Source: Lantana camara (taxonomy: Eukaryota; Streptophyta; Magnoliopsida; Lamiales; Verbenaceae). Taken from it: a DNA stretch of 64,000 nt. Made by a program: the position numbers and the translations under genes. Location of the stretch: contig CM074855.1 in the NCBI GenBank assembly GCA_037501455.1, forward strand, positions 52,397,001 to 52,461,000, in the 5' to 3' direction. Numbering within the stretch: the stretch's first letter is position 1; each line of letters opens with the position of its first letter. Of the stretch, positions 26,448 to 36,906 are shown one piece after another. The notes below the pieces were generated by a model. That model ran no database searches. It was not told where the DNA came from and saw only the letters and a program-made list of their open reading frames with translations.

Positions 26448-28598
26448 CTTGTTAACCCCTTGATCAGCCCTTAGCCTCCCCCATTTCGTCCCACATCAGG
26501 AAGGAGAAGGAAAAAGGGATTTTTCCCCTGCTACCCGTCACTCCATGAGAAGAAAGAGGAATAGTGTGCATTTTCCAAGTTTTGGCCTCAATACTCGATC
26601 AAATTGCCTCAAAGTCGAAAGGTTAGTCCATAAATGTATTCTCCATCTTCTTATCTTTAATCGGATACCTTATTTGCTCATTTTCATGGAGAGATGATCT
26701 TGTTTTGGCCAACATGAGGAATAGTTAGGTCTTTTGTTAGAAATTGGAAGAGCTCATGCCATACTTGCTTCAATCCTTGAATTTATGAATGATAAATGAT
26801 CTCATGACATTATTATGTGATGATATGATCTGAAATTTGGAGGAAATTTGCGGAAAATTGATCCACCATTTTTATATTTTGTGAAACTTGAACTTGAAGA
26901 AGGATTTGAGCTTTCTTGCCTTTGATCTTGTTTCCCCTTCGTGTGTTGCGTGTTTAGCTGCTTCTTTGTACTCATTTTGCTGCCTTTTCCTTGGTCTTTT
27001 TTTGCTGGAAGCTGCTGCTACGTTGCTGGCTTGGAGAGGACAGAAACAGGGCTGGAATTGCTGTTTTTCGCAGCAGACGTAGGAGGTCGCGCCCGCGACC
27101 AGATTTTGCCCAAGTTTCGACTTGAACAGTGCTGGAGGCTGCTGGAGGAGGTGGTCGCGGGAGGCTGATCCATTTTGGCATAGTTTCGAGAGGTGCTGCT
27201 GCGTTTGTTTCTTTTTCGTTTCTTTCGTGTTTTGTTTGATTTTCTTGCTTCTTTCTTGTCTTGTATGTATATACAACTTGTTATATTATATGTTACGTGG
27301 ACACTTGTGAATTAATTACGTGAATTTGATGCTCATACGTGAAATACATGGCTTAAAATGTGTTATATGTTCTTCAACGGGCGTGCATGAACCAATATGG
27401 CGTTTGATTGCCTCTTGTGATATTTTTTTGGTTTGTTTGTGATATGCATGCAATATTAACGTGATCAACTATGTGTTATATATTGCATTATGAATTTATT
27501 ATGTGAATTTGGTGCTCTCACGTGCAATACGTGCCCTAATATGCATTCTATCTTCTCCAACGTGCAAATATAGCTTGATATTTGTTTATGTGACTTCGAC
27601 GTACTTGCACGTATTTTCTTACTCTTTTTATGACCTGCATCTCTCATGTGTTATACAACGTGTTACGTACGTTATGTGAAATTGGTGAAGTTATTTTACG
27701 TGAAACATGTGAATATGATTTAATATATACTTACGTCACCTTCTAAGTGCATGCATGCATTAATATGACATTTCCTTGTCTTGCATGATTTTCCTTATTT
27801 TCTTTTAGAGTGTGCATGATTTTCCTTATTTTCTAATATGTTGTATGACGTGACGTGCTTGTTATGTAATTTTTATGAATTCGTTTAATGTGAAATATGC
27901 AAGTTATGAATTGATATGATTCAATATGGCTTCAAATGACCTAATTGATATCTCATTGCATTTCTTATGCATCATTTACATCCATACGCATTTGCCGAGC
28001 TTCTAATTGGTACATTTCGAGTCTAAGGTTATCTTTTGTTGTTTGCTTTGTCTTTAGGTTCATTTCGTGGGTGTCAAGGAGGTCTCTTAGAGGTGCTTTG
28101 GTCCGTTTCGTTCGGTTTGGTCGACGAGGTGAGGTTTCTTTCTTTTAGTTAAAACGACCTACAACCCTACTTATATTTTGAGCCCGCATGCGAATTACGT
28201 ATATAAATATATACTTAGATATGTGTATGATACGTATTTTGTGGGATTTTCCCATTTGCTATGAAATCATTAAAAACACTTTTATATATATACATAACCT
28301 ATTTTCTGTTTGTTTGATTTGAAAAGGGTTTGTGTGTGTGGACGATTTTGAAAATAGCGAGACTACGACTTTGAATATGAAGTCGGAAAATTTTGAAATT
28401 TTGAAATTAATAAAACTATGACTTTTGATCTTTGAAATGGTCCCCGGGGAAGTGGTATGTGATTCTCGGGTCGACCATGGGGTTGCCGAGCTCTCTCATC
28501 AACACAACTCCATTTTTAGGTGACTTGGCCTAACCTTGGGAGGTCGAGGGGATGGCGGGTCTCCTTTTGGCTGACGGTAACCCCGTCGGTGGAGCGGG
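26448..28598 (+). mobile_element. Duplicated segment of LTR C
   Basis: This is the second copy of the C LTR segment at 20558-22698. It has the same palindrome (27085-27100), the same ACGTG-rich stretch (about 27290-27900) and the same boundary GGAGCGGG. It then continues into the unique right end of the LTR (28599-29460), which shows that copy 2 holds the original right junction. Confidence 0.88.
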
Positions 28599-29460
28599 CA
28601 GGATCCCCCGTATCCGAACTTTTGATGAGAGAATGGGGGTGAGGGAGCTCTTCCTCATTTCCAACTAGAGAAGGGGGATTGATTATGAATTTGGTATGTT
28701 TTCCATTTTGATTCTGATATGAGAGAAGTTAGGTGGGTTTGAACTCGTTCTCGTTGAGTTATTTTGATTCTGATTATGAATATGGTTCGTGAAATGGGAG
28801 TGGACTTATAATTTCTAAAATTGGTTGATTTTGGTCTTCGGCCCTAAACCTTTTTATTTATATGTATTATCACGGGATAAAATGTTTTAGATTGCAAAAA
28901 GCACACCCCAGTTCATGAACTTTCTAATTTGAACTTGCTTTGCTCATACTTATATGTACGTGTGCGTGGGTTAGCCCCCCACCAGTCTTTAGGACTAACC
29001 CCTTCTCGTTATCTTCTTTTTCACCTCATTGTTTCCTTGGAGCTGCAGGTTCCAGTTTTGAGAAGTTGGTTCTAGGCGGAGGTCTTCTTTTGAGTTTTGG
29101 GTCGTTTAGAGAGTCTCATACATTTCATTTTAGGTTTATTGTATACTTTTGAGCTTGTAAATGCATGTTTATGATTATGAAATTAACTTGGAAATATTTG
29201 TATATAATTTAACTCATTTCATTTTTGTATATTGGGTCCTTATGCTGAGCATGATTGTTTATATGTTTGAATCCTGGGCTTCCGTATGCAATGTTTGTTA
29301 TCTTGTGCACTCTGATTTAGGGTCTAGACCGCCTAGCTTAGGAGTGATTTTGTTTGTCTCCCGTTCGCTGTAGCCTGGCACGTCTGCAGAGTTCCCATTT
29401 CGTTACACGTGTTGGGCTATGATGTGGGGGATGTAGTGCTCTGCTCTCCGGGGTGCTACA

Positions 29461-30032
29461 TGAATGAAAAGAAATGGATGAAGGTGATGAAGATGGATGA
29501 TTGAGCTCCAAAATATGCAATTTTCTTGGAAAAACTTGGATGAAATCAACAAAATCTCCTTCTCCTTTTCTCTTGGATGAACCGAGCAACAAGGTAGTAA
29601 AGTGATGAATATTTTTGGATGAAAATGAAGAATGGAGGCATAAGGAAAGCTCTTTACATGATTCATCATATTTTGAAATTGATGAAATGCACAATTTGCC
29701 ATTAAATCCCTCAAGAGTATAAGACATGCAATTGAGTACCATTCCTAAATAATTAATCACTTTGGTCCCAAAATATATTATGCAATTTGGTCCTTGAATT
29801 TAAAAGAAAGATCATTTAAGGACAAGTTGGTAATTAAATCATGTTCGACAATCATTTCACGTAACAACCATTTTCAAATCATGCGATATTTCTTGACATG
29901 AATTTCATATATTTCACGTATATTCTCACATTAACCATAATTTCATATATGTTCATGGAAATATAATGCATTTAACATTAAGAATTTATAAAATATCACA
30001 TAATGCGTAAATGGAAAAATCGGAGCGTTACA
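29461..30032 (-). mobile_element. LTR fragment F, interrupted by element C
   Basis: Read on the minus strand it begins TGTAACGCTCCG at 30032 and resembles the start of the solo LTR at 46867-49607: shared features include the C/T-rich opening, the GGGACTT-CAATTGCA-type stretch and a TTCATCATCA-type segment. It is cut at 29461 by C, so the rest of F must lie left of the window. GTATC after 30032 is the probable TSD. The 140-residue minus-strand frame across 29338-29760 crosses the C/F junction and is not a gene. Confidence 0.65.
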
Positions 30033-30096
30033 GTATCACTCAACCTGGCCTCACTCGTGATGTACCTGGTCAGTTTTGAAAATAAGGGGCATCACA
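30033..30096 (-). mobile_element. Short LTR-end fragment G
   Basis: Sixty-four bases end in GGGGCATCACA, the reverse complement of the LTR-like start TGTGATGCCCC. They separate F from the copia leader that begins with GATGCATTTTATGTG. The simplest reading is the first bases of a minus-oriented LTR whose remainder was displaced leftward by F. The fragment is too short for a firm assignment. Confidence 0.45.
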
Positions 30097-30828
30097 GATG
30101 CATTTTATGTGAAACTACATTAAACAAGACAATTAAAACTGAATAACATTATATATTGGTGAGGTCATACCAGACAACTCTCCGCTTAATTCAAAAATTC
30201 CTAATAAATATTGAGCAATTTTGAATAAATAGGTGTTTTATCACGGTAATAAAATACCTAGCATTCCATAAATAGGATTTAAGACTTAATAGGTAAGCTA
30301 ATTACTGTCTCACGAGTCGTGGGATAATTACTGCAGCCTATTAAATCTTAGTTTCGTGATTGATCACCTTAAGTGATTGTTATTTCTTGACCATTTTGTA
30401 ATGGAAGATGTCTCACGAGTCGCAGGTCGTTCCGGGCTAAGTTTGGTTGAGATCTTATGATTGATGGGTCCTGCTCAACACTGAAGTAGATATAGATGTC
30501 TCACGAGTCGTGGGTCCATGATTGAAAGATCAGTGATGCCAAAATAATACTAGAAGTTCCATGGAGATGGAATTGGCAATTCTTACCTACCTAAAGATTC
30601 TTAGACCTTTGGATGTCTCACGAGTCTTGGGTCCAAAACTAAGAATGCTAGGGATCCTAGTACCCATTGGAAAAATAAGTTTCTACTAAGGTCATTTAGG
30701 ATTTATAGACCTTCTAAAAACAGTGGGAGAACATATTTCTAAAGACCTTGATAAAACAGTGGGAGAACATATTTCTAAAGACTCTGTTTTTCATTTAGGT
30801 TGTATTTTTGTGATTCTCCACAATTTAA
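30097..30828 (+). mobile_element. Copia leader H with repeated TCTCACGAGTCGTGGG
   Basis: This is homologous, in opposite orientation, to the leader of element L (about 43740-44480): both carry GCATTTTATGTGAAACT, GACAACTCTCC and the same order of repeats. The near-palindrome TCTCACGAGTCGTGGG occurs at about 30310, 30411, 30498 and 30613 with small variations. A local duplication of CAGTGGGAGAACATATTTCT lies at about 30721 and 30758. It lies upstream of a gag start, so it is untranslated leader. The true 5' end is displaced by G. Confidence 0.75.
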
Positions 30829-30930
30829 ATGACAACTAAAAACCCTCTAGTATCCATCCTCGAATCAAACAAGTTGACAAAGCCCAATTACTCTGATCGG
30901 CTTCGGAATCTAAAACCCAATCCAAAACAC
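30829..30930 (+). pseudogene. gag: Copia gag N-terminus remnant (H)
   Basis: An ATG at 30829 opens a frame with the familiar plant-copia gag opening: a SILESNKLTKPNYSD-like stretch followed by LRNLK. It runs into a TAG at about 30930. The homologous start in L is at 43734 on the minus strand and is also broken. Only the first 30 or so residues of this capsid protein remain; the capsid core and zinc knuckle are missing because the sequence jumps directly into LTR sequence. Confidence 0.65.
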
Positions 30931-30939
30931 AAGCCACAG

Positions 30940-31194
30940 AACTAGTATTCTCAATAGGTTGATCGTGATTAGGACTTATGTAGATACGCTTTAGAGGATT
31001 CCTACTTTGGTGTCTAAAGAAGAACCGTTCGAGGGACAATCCGCTTGAAGAGCGAAATCAAACATCACAAGAAAGCTTCTATTATTGTAAGTTTCTTGAA
31101 TCTCTCTAAAAGTTTTAAAACGAACATTGCAAGTAAACGATCCCTTTTGGGAAAAATTTTATTTTTCGCTGTTTATACTTTGAGTTTTCCAACA
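30940..31194 (+). mobile_element. Copia LTR 3' end remnant (H)
   Basis: This matches, in plus orientation, the last 250 bp of the L-type LTR: CTTTAGAGGATTCCTACTTTGG, then AAGAAAGCTTC, GTAAGTTTCTTGA, CGAACATTGCAAGT and the terminus TTTTCCAACA (31194). It follows gag directly, so H is a deletion derivative in which gag to mid-LTR has been lost. CCCGT after 31194 is a possible TSD. Confidence 0.7.
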
Positions 31195-31664
31195 CCCGTT
31201 TGACCCATTTGGTCTATTTTGGATTTGTTTACCACGTTTTCGATTCGTTTCACCTGTTATTTGACATGTTAGACTTATTCAAACCCCTTTCACTCATTTT
31301 TGACCCATTTTGAACTCATTTCACCCATTTTTTAATTTGTTCAGTCTATTTTGGATTTTTTTGACCTATTTGGATCCGTTTAATAGGGGTCCAAAATGGG
31401 TAAAATGAGTCCAAAATTGGTTAAACGAGTCTAAAATAGATCGAACAAAAATGATCGTAATGACTCCAAAACAAGTCAAACGGGTAAAAAATGGCTTGAA
31501 TAGGTTGAAAAATAGGTGAAACGGGTCCAAAATGAGTTAAACTTGGTTAAATGAGTCTAACATAGATTGAACAAGTTGAAAAATGGATATAACGGATCCA
31601 AAACTACCCAAATGGGTTCAAAATTGACAGAAAAGGTTGGAAAACTTGTAAAATGGGTCCAAAT
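31195..31664. repeat. Fold-back minisatellite of ~20-bp units
   Basis: The left arm (31195-31385) repeats variants of TTTGACCCATTTTGGA. The right arm (31386-31664) repeats the complement, variants of GGGTCCAAAATGGGTAAAA. The whole can fold into one long imperfect hairpin with its turn near 31385. No open frame, LTR end or known transposon terminus is visible. It lies between a copia LTR end and an LTR start. A similar motif (TTGGACCCATTTGACCC) occurs singly near 51904. Confidence 0.85.
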
Positions 31665-34600
31665 TGTTAGGAAAAGCCGATGTAATAGTCTGCTTAGTGC
31701 TTTTCTTTTTTGTTAATCACAGACAATCTTTGAATAATAAATGAACCAAGGCATCACTTCTTTATATGCTCTTGTTTGATTGTATATTTACTTTTCGTGC
31801 ATGTATAAGAACTCCCCTAATCAATATGACTTATAGGACTCAACCATTTAGGTGAAGTATGTTGGGAAAACGAAATAGAAACGCAGCGGAAATTAAAAAA
31901 ATTTCCCAAAAGATAGAATCGAATCTTTCAAAACTTCACGATAGTAGCCCTCTAGAGAACTAGTCCACTAACCGCGACCACGATCCGAATAGGGAGGATG
32001 CTAGTTCTATATTCGATGTTTAGGCTCTAGGGTTTAGCGTATAATATTTGGAGAAGGAGATTTTGCTATCATCTCCTATGGGGTTCGAACCACACATATA
32101 TATAGCACAAGGGGTTCGAACCCCTTTGCTTGTTGGGCAAGGGTTTCCTAAACCCTTTTGGTAAGGGATTTCTTGCTTGGAGAGAAAGACTTTTACTTTG
32201 ACAAAAAGTCTCATTTTGACCAACTTGTCAAGCAAGAATAATATCTAGCTCTCTTAGATATTTTATTTTAATTTATTTATTAAATAATAAATGACTTGAA
32301 GACAAATAATTAATTAATTCATAATTAATTATTTATTAGACTTATAATCTCTAAATTAGAACTTCAATATTAATTCATAATTAAATTAAAGTCCATTAAA
32401 TAATTAATCAAGATTGTGACACGTGTTACTAGTGACAAGTGTTCCACACATGTGGACCCCACCAATCTCCTATTGGTCCGATCAACTTGCTTAATCGATT
32501 TCAAGCCTTATCCCACATGTCCGGGTTGTTATGTGTGACCCTCTAGGTTGTTAATTCAAATAGTAGTGACCCTAATTAATTAATTAGTCCACAGATCATA
32601 CGACCATAGTCTAGCAACAAGTGTATGACCCCTAGCAGAATAAGAATGTCTCAATTCGAAAGAACCTTTAAGTTATTGACATTTGTGAGATACAATCCTC
32701 CTACATCCCATCTTTCAATCAAGATCTAGGGTAAGGGAATAATTAGAACCCTAATAATCCTGATCAAAGTTAAGTGCATTTCATATCCATTTGATCTCAA
32801 TCCAAGAAACTCATTTCTTGATGTCTTGATCCACTGCCTTGGCCAAGGACTCCTAGATGGCATATGAATGACTTATACAATAAGAGATCAACTTGCTAAT
32901 GCAAGTGTAGGTCCTTTATCAATTCTCATATACTTTCATGTGCCACTTGTACAATCCCAGCATAAGCCTTGAATCAGTTGTCTAAGGCGACACCCTTTAA
33001 AGCTTATACCTAACACTATAGAGTTAGCTCATAAAGTATCAATGGAACCTCAAGTCTAAGGATCACTTAATCACATCAATTACTCATAAGATATTTCCTA
33101 ATCAGGAAGTTTCTATTTCCAGAAATAGAAACTTCCTTTCCCATTTAGGAATCTTCTCACATGGGACACCTCAGTGTACTTGCTTAGGATAAGCAAGCAC
33201 CCCCATGTATCATGCACGTATCAACAATACACTTTGCACCCCATGAAACAAGATGGTCCTTCTTAAGGGCGTGATCACACGAGCAAGCCTCGAATGAGTC
33301 AAGTTGACACTCCCACTGTCTTTAGGACTCATCGGCTTCGAGTGATTTCTAATCATGACTCATGTGATATAGGGCTCCTCTCATGAACCATTTCGCCTAA
33401 ATGGTTGAGTCCTATAAGTCATATTGATTAGGGGAGTTCTAATACATGAGAAGTCAAAGTAAACATACAATCAAACTATTGTCTTAATTCGTATTATTCA
33501 AAGATTGTCTGTAATTTACAAAAGGAAAGTACTAAAGCAGACTATTACATCGGCTTTTAGGTCACTATTCCTAACAAAGTGGTTCATGGAACGAGCCCTA
33601 AATCACTTAAGTTATGATTAGAAATCACTCCAAGCCGATGAGTCTAAAAGACAGTGGGAGTGTCGATATGACTCGTTTGAGGCTTGCTCGTGTGTTCATG
33701 CCCTTGAGAAGGACCACCTTGTTTCATGGGGTGCAAAGTGTAGTGAATGATATGTGCGTGATACATGGGGGTGCTTACTTATTCTAAGTTGGTAAACTGA
33801 GGTGTCCCGTGTGAGAATATTCTTAAATGGGAAAGGAAGTTCCTATTTCTGGAAATAGAAACTTCCAAATTAAGAAATATCTCACGAGTCATTGATGTGA
33901 TTAAGTAGTCCTTAGACTTGAGATTCCATCGATGCTTTGTGGGCTAACTTTGTATGAGATTCAAAGGATATCGTCCTAGACAACCGACTCAAAGCTCATG
34001 CTGGGGCTGCACAAGTGGCACATGGAAGCATATGAGAATCGATAAAGGACCTACAGTTGCATAAACAAGTTGATCTCTTACTGTGTAACTCATTCATATG
34101 CCATAAAGGAGTCCTTGGCCAAGGCAGTGGATCGAGATAAAATGGGTATGAAATGCACTTAACCTTAAGATCGAGATTATTAGGGTTCTAATTATTCCCT
34201 TACCCTAGATCTTGATTGAGAAATGGGATGTAGGAGGACTTTATCTCACATATGTCAATGACTTAAAGGTTCTTTCGAATTGAAACATTCTTATTCAGCT
34301 AGGGGTCACACACCTGTTGCTAGACTATGCAAGTGTGATCTGTGGACTAGTTAATTAATTCGGAATTAATTAATTAGAGTCACTGCTAATTAAATTAAGA
34401 ACCTAGAGGGTCACACATAAATGCCCAATCACGAGGGTTAAGGCTTGAATCGATTAAACAAGTTGATCAAACCAATAAGAGATTGGTTAGGGACCACACG
34501 TGTAGGACAAATGTGCATGCATGACACGTGTCACGTGATGTGTTGATTAATTAAATAATTAATTTGATTAATTATTTAATGAACTTTAATTTAATTATGA

Positions 34601-34915
34601 ATTATTATTAAAGTTCTAATTTTGAGATTTTAAGTCTAATAAATAACTAATTATGAATTAATTAATTATTAGCATCAAGTTATTTATTATGAATAAATAA
34701 TTAATTAAAATATCTAAAAGAGTTAGATATTATATTTTTGCTTGACAAGTTGGTCAAAAGAAGACTTTTGCCCAAAGATGAGAGTCTTTCTCTTCAATTA
34801 AGAAATCCCTTAGCTAGAAGTTTGAGAATCCTACTCCATTAAGGAATAGGGGTTCGAACCCTTCGAACCCCATGTAGATTGATAGACAATCTCCTTCTCC
34901 AAATTATATCACACA
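31665..34915 (+). mobile_element. Copia LTR, truncated, split by an inverted solo LTR
   Basis: This LTR starts TGTTAGGAAAAGCCGATG at 31665, runs to 31859, resumes at 33582 and stops near 34915. It is the reverse complement of the family seen at 31860-33576. Comparison with that copy shows that about the last 190 bp are missing. The sequence then passes into copia gag with no LTR terminus, PBS or leader between, so the right end is a deletion junction. It contains the usual AATTAATTAATTA-rich central part (34345-34700). Confidence 0.8.
31860..33576 (-). mobile_element. Solo copia LTR inserted in an inverted relative
   Basis: The unit starts TGTTGGGAAAACG and ends CTATTCCTAACA, 1717 bp. Flanks are AAGTA (31855-31859) and AAGTG (33577-33581), a TSD with one change. 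Removing it restores the plus-oriented LTR, with AACCATTTAGGTGAAGT joining GGTTCATGG. No PBS or PPT is adjacent, so it is a solo LTR. Orientation is minus by comparison with L, whose PBS is visible. Confidence 0.9.
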
Positions 34916-34929
34916 TACCAATCCGGTGA

Positions 34930-35454
34930 AGACAGTCTCCAAATTCATGACCAAAGCAGATCGAATTAAATAGAAACAAACAACCCTTGAAGAATATTTC
35001 AGCACAAGTAAAAGTTTATGGGCTGAAATCGATCGGAGACGACCCAATCCAATGGAATCTCCGAAAGACATCACCAAATACAATCAGATTCGACAAGAAC
35101 ATAGTCTCTTCAAGTTTCTTTCGGGTTTAAATCCGGAGTGTGATGCTATTACCAAGGATATCCTAAGAGAATTCGATTTGCCCTCAGTTGATGCTACTTA
35201 TGCAACGATGCGCCGCGAAGCTGCTCGGAAGGCCATCTTGGGACCGCCGGTAACGTCCACTGACTTGAATACATCATTGGGCCTTGGAATGGGTCTGGTG
35301 ATATAGGGACAAGGAGCAAGATCTCGTACCTCTAACCAAAAAACCTCCACGCCGGTCAGATCCGCCGAGAACCCAATCGGCGTTGTCATCCCGGAGTAAA
35401 GCAGATCTGGAGTGTGACAAGTGTGGAAAGAGGGGACATGAAATGAAGGGATGC
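34930..35454 (+). pseudogene. gag: Copia gag, C-terminal half with CCHC zinc knuckle (K)
   Basis: The frame with the ATG at 35052 extends upstream to about 34930 with one in-frame TAG near 34969. It carries typical copia gag features: an EEYF-STSKSLWAEID stretch, HSLFKFLSGLNPECD, and an A-T-MRREAARK stretch before the linker. After a stop at 35304 the reading shifts to the frame of 35383. There the nucleocapsid zinc knuckle C-x2-C-x4-H-x4-C (35413-35454; CDKCGKRGHEMKGC) is intact. Gag forms the particle, and the knuckle binds the element RNA. The N-terminal half is lost. Confidence 0.85.
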
Positions 35455-36051
35455 TTTGAAATCATAGGATTTCTGGACTGGTGGGTGCCGCGGGAGAAAT
35501 TGGGCGACGCCGATCGCGGGTGGACACGCGGCACAGCAGCGATCACCAGCGGGACCAGCGTCGGTGATACCGCCGGAGAGACAGGAGCGGCGGTGGCGGT
35601 CTTCGGGCAGAACAAGAACCCTAGCGGCGGACCACCGAAAAAGAAGAATGGAGAAGCAGCCTCATCTGTATCAGGTATAGGGCATAAAGGGAGTAATTTC
35701 GTTTTATGTCCCTCATTTAATGAGAATGATATTTGTGGTGATAATAATGTGCATAATTCCTTTGATGCTAAAAATTCTCATTGGACATTCGAGTGTGGCG
35801 CCACTGATACGGTTACTCGTGACCCGAGTGATATAATCTCTTTTCAAAAACCAAGGAAACAGACTATTCAAACTGCTAGTGGTGAAATTGTTTCGGTTAA
35901 ATCAGGGGGCGTAATTGAACTTAACCCCACTCTACGACTGTCAAATTGTTTATTAGTCCCTTTTCTGTCAAATAAACTGCTTTCAATCAGTCATGTTACC
36001 AAAGAACTGAATTGCACGGTTGTGATGTATCCCTCGTTTTGTGTTCTATAG
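35455..36051 (+). pseudogene. Copia protease region (K), active site altered
   Basis: In the same frame as the zinc knuckle, a WTFECGATDTVTRD stretch (about 35781-35822) occupies the place of the aspartic-protease active site, which in active copia elements reads D-S-G-A. Here both the Asp and the Ser are replaced (ECGA, 35790-35801), so the catalytic Asp is gone. A protease-like IELNPTLRLSNCLLVPFLSNKLLSIS region follows. A TAG at 36049-36051 stops the frame, although homology continues in the same frame beyond it. Confidence 0.85.
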
Positions 36052-36906
36052 GATATCCGTTCGAGGAAGATAATTGGGCGTGGCACTGAACGGGGCGGTT
36101 TATATTTTATTGATGAAGTGATCACAGGGGGGCGAATTAATCTGGCTCAAAGGTCGGATGACAGGCAGAGTTGGTTGTGGCATCGGCGTTTAGGACACCC
36201 GTCTGATGGTTATCTGAAAAAATTATTTCCAAAATTTTCGAGTACAAACCTACCTTGTGATACTTGTTTATTATCAAAAAGTCATAGAAAATCTTTTCCA
36301 TTGAACAATACTCGGGTTGAAATCCTATTTTCATTAATTCACTCTGATGTTTGGGGCCCGGCCCCGGTCACTGGTGGGGAGGTTTTCATTACTTTGTGAC
36401 TTTTATTGATGATTGCACATGGATGTGCTGGGTTTACTTTCTAAAACACAAATCTGATGTCTTTGACAAATTCACTCATTTTTACCATATGATGCGAACT
36501 CTGTTTGATGCCCAAATCCACATACTCAGGTCTGATAATAGGGGGGGAGTTCGTTAACCATAAGATTCAATCATTCTTCTCCGATAATGGGCTAATTCAT
36601 CAAACCACTTGCCCACATACACCTCAACAAAATGGGGTAGCCGAGAGGAAAAACCTTTTTCTTTTGCAAATCACCATGGCCTTGATGATTGAGTCTTGTG
36701 TTCCCTCGAATTTTTGGCCCGAGGCCATCGCCACCGCTACCTATTTAGCCAATCGGCTTCCCACAAAAATACTTCGCTTCCGCACTCCCATACATACTCT
36801 GAGTGAACACACTCAAGTACCACCACCTCTCTCTCTCTCTTACACCCCGGGTATTTGGATGTTCAGTTTTTGTCCACATTCCCACTACACAACGAACCAA
36901 ACTTGA
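36052..36906 (+). pseudogene. Copia integrase region (K), frameshifted
   Basis: The GAG-pre-integrase motif and the HHCC zinc finger (WHRRLGH ... CDTC, 36178-36285) are readable. The catalytic core follows in three pieces. IHSDVWGP carries the first Asp (about 36337-36360). LRSDN, in another frame, carries the second (about 36526-36540). QNGVAERKN carries the Glu (about 36627-36655). Frame changes occur near 36370 and at a G-run (36541-36547), which looks like a homopolymer slip. A PNFWPEAI-type region and the TYLANRLPTK stretch complete the core. The product would insert element DNA into the genome. This copy cannot make it. Confidence 0.88.

Larger units (their letters stand above)
17221..28594. 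repeat. 5.5-5.9 kb tandem duplication spanning LTR E and part of LTR C
   Basis: Copy 1 is about 17221-22694 and copy 2 about 22695-28594. The novel junction joins C sequence (...GATGGAG) to internal E sequence (TTCAACTAGC...) through the shared bases CGGG, present at both parental sites (17221-17224 in E, 28595-28598 in C). The copies align along their length with scattered substitutions. Copy 2 has extra segments at about 24120-24245, 24828-25070 and 25408-25460. The duplication therefore followed insertion of E into C. Confidence 0.9.
16443..29460 (+). mobile_element. 3' LTR of element C, expanded by insertion and duplication
   Basis: The LTR starts TGTAACATCCC and ends GGGGTGCTACA. Its own sequence is 16443-17002, 20563-22698 and 28599-29460, about 3.56 kb, close to the 3655-bp LTR of element D, to which it is homologous. 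The rest is the solo LTR E and the second copy of a tandem duplication. The 5' LTR of C and the left part of its internal region lie outside the window. TGAAT after 29460 is the probable TSD. Confidence 0.85.

Noticed and set aside
29338..29760. 140-residue minus-strand frame
   Set aside because: It crosses the junction between LTR C and fragment F, so it is accidental.
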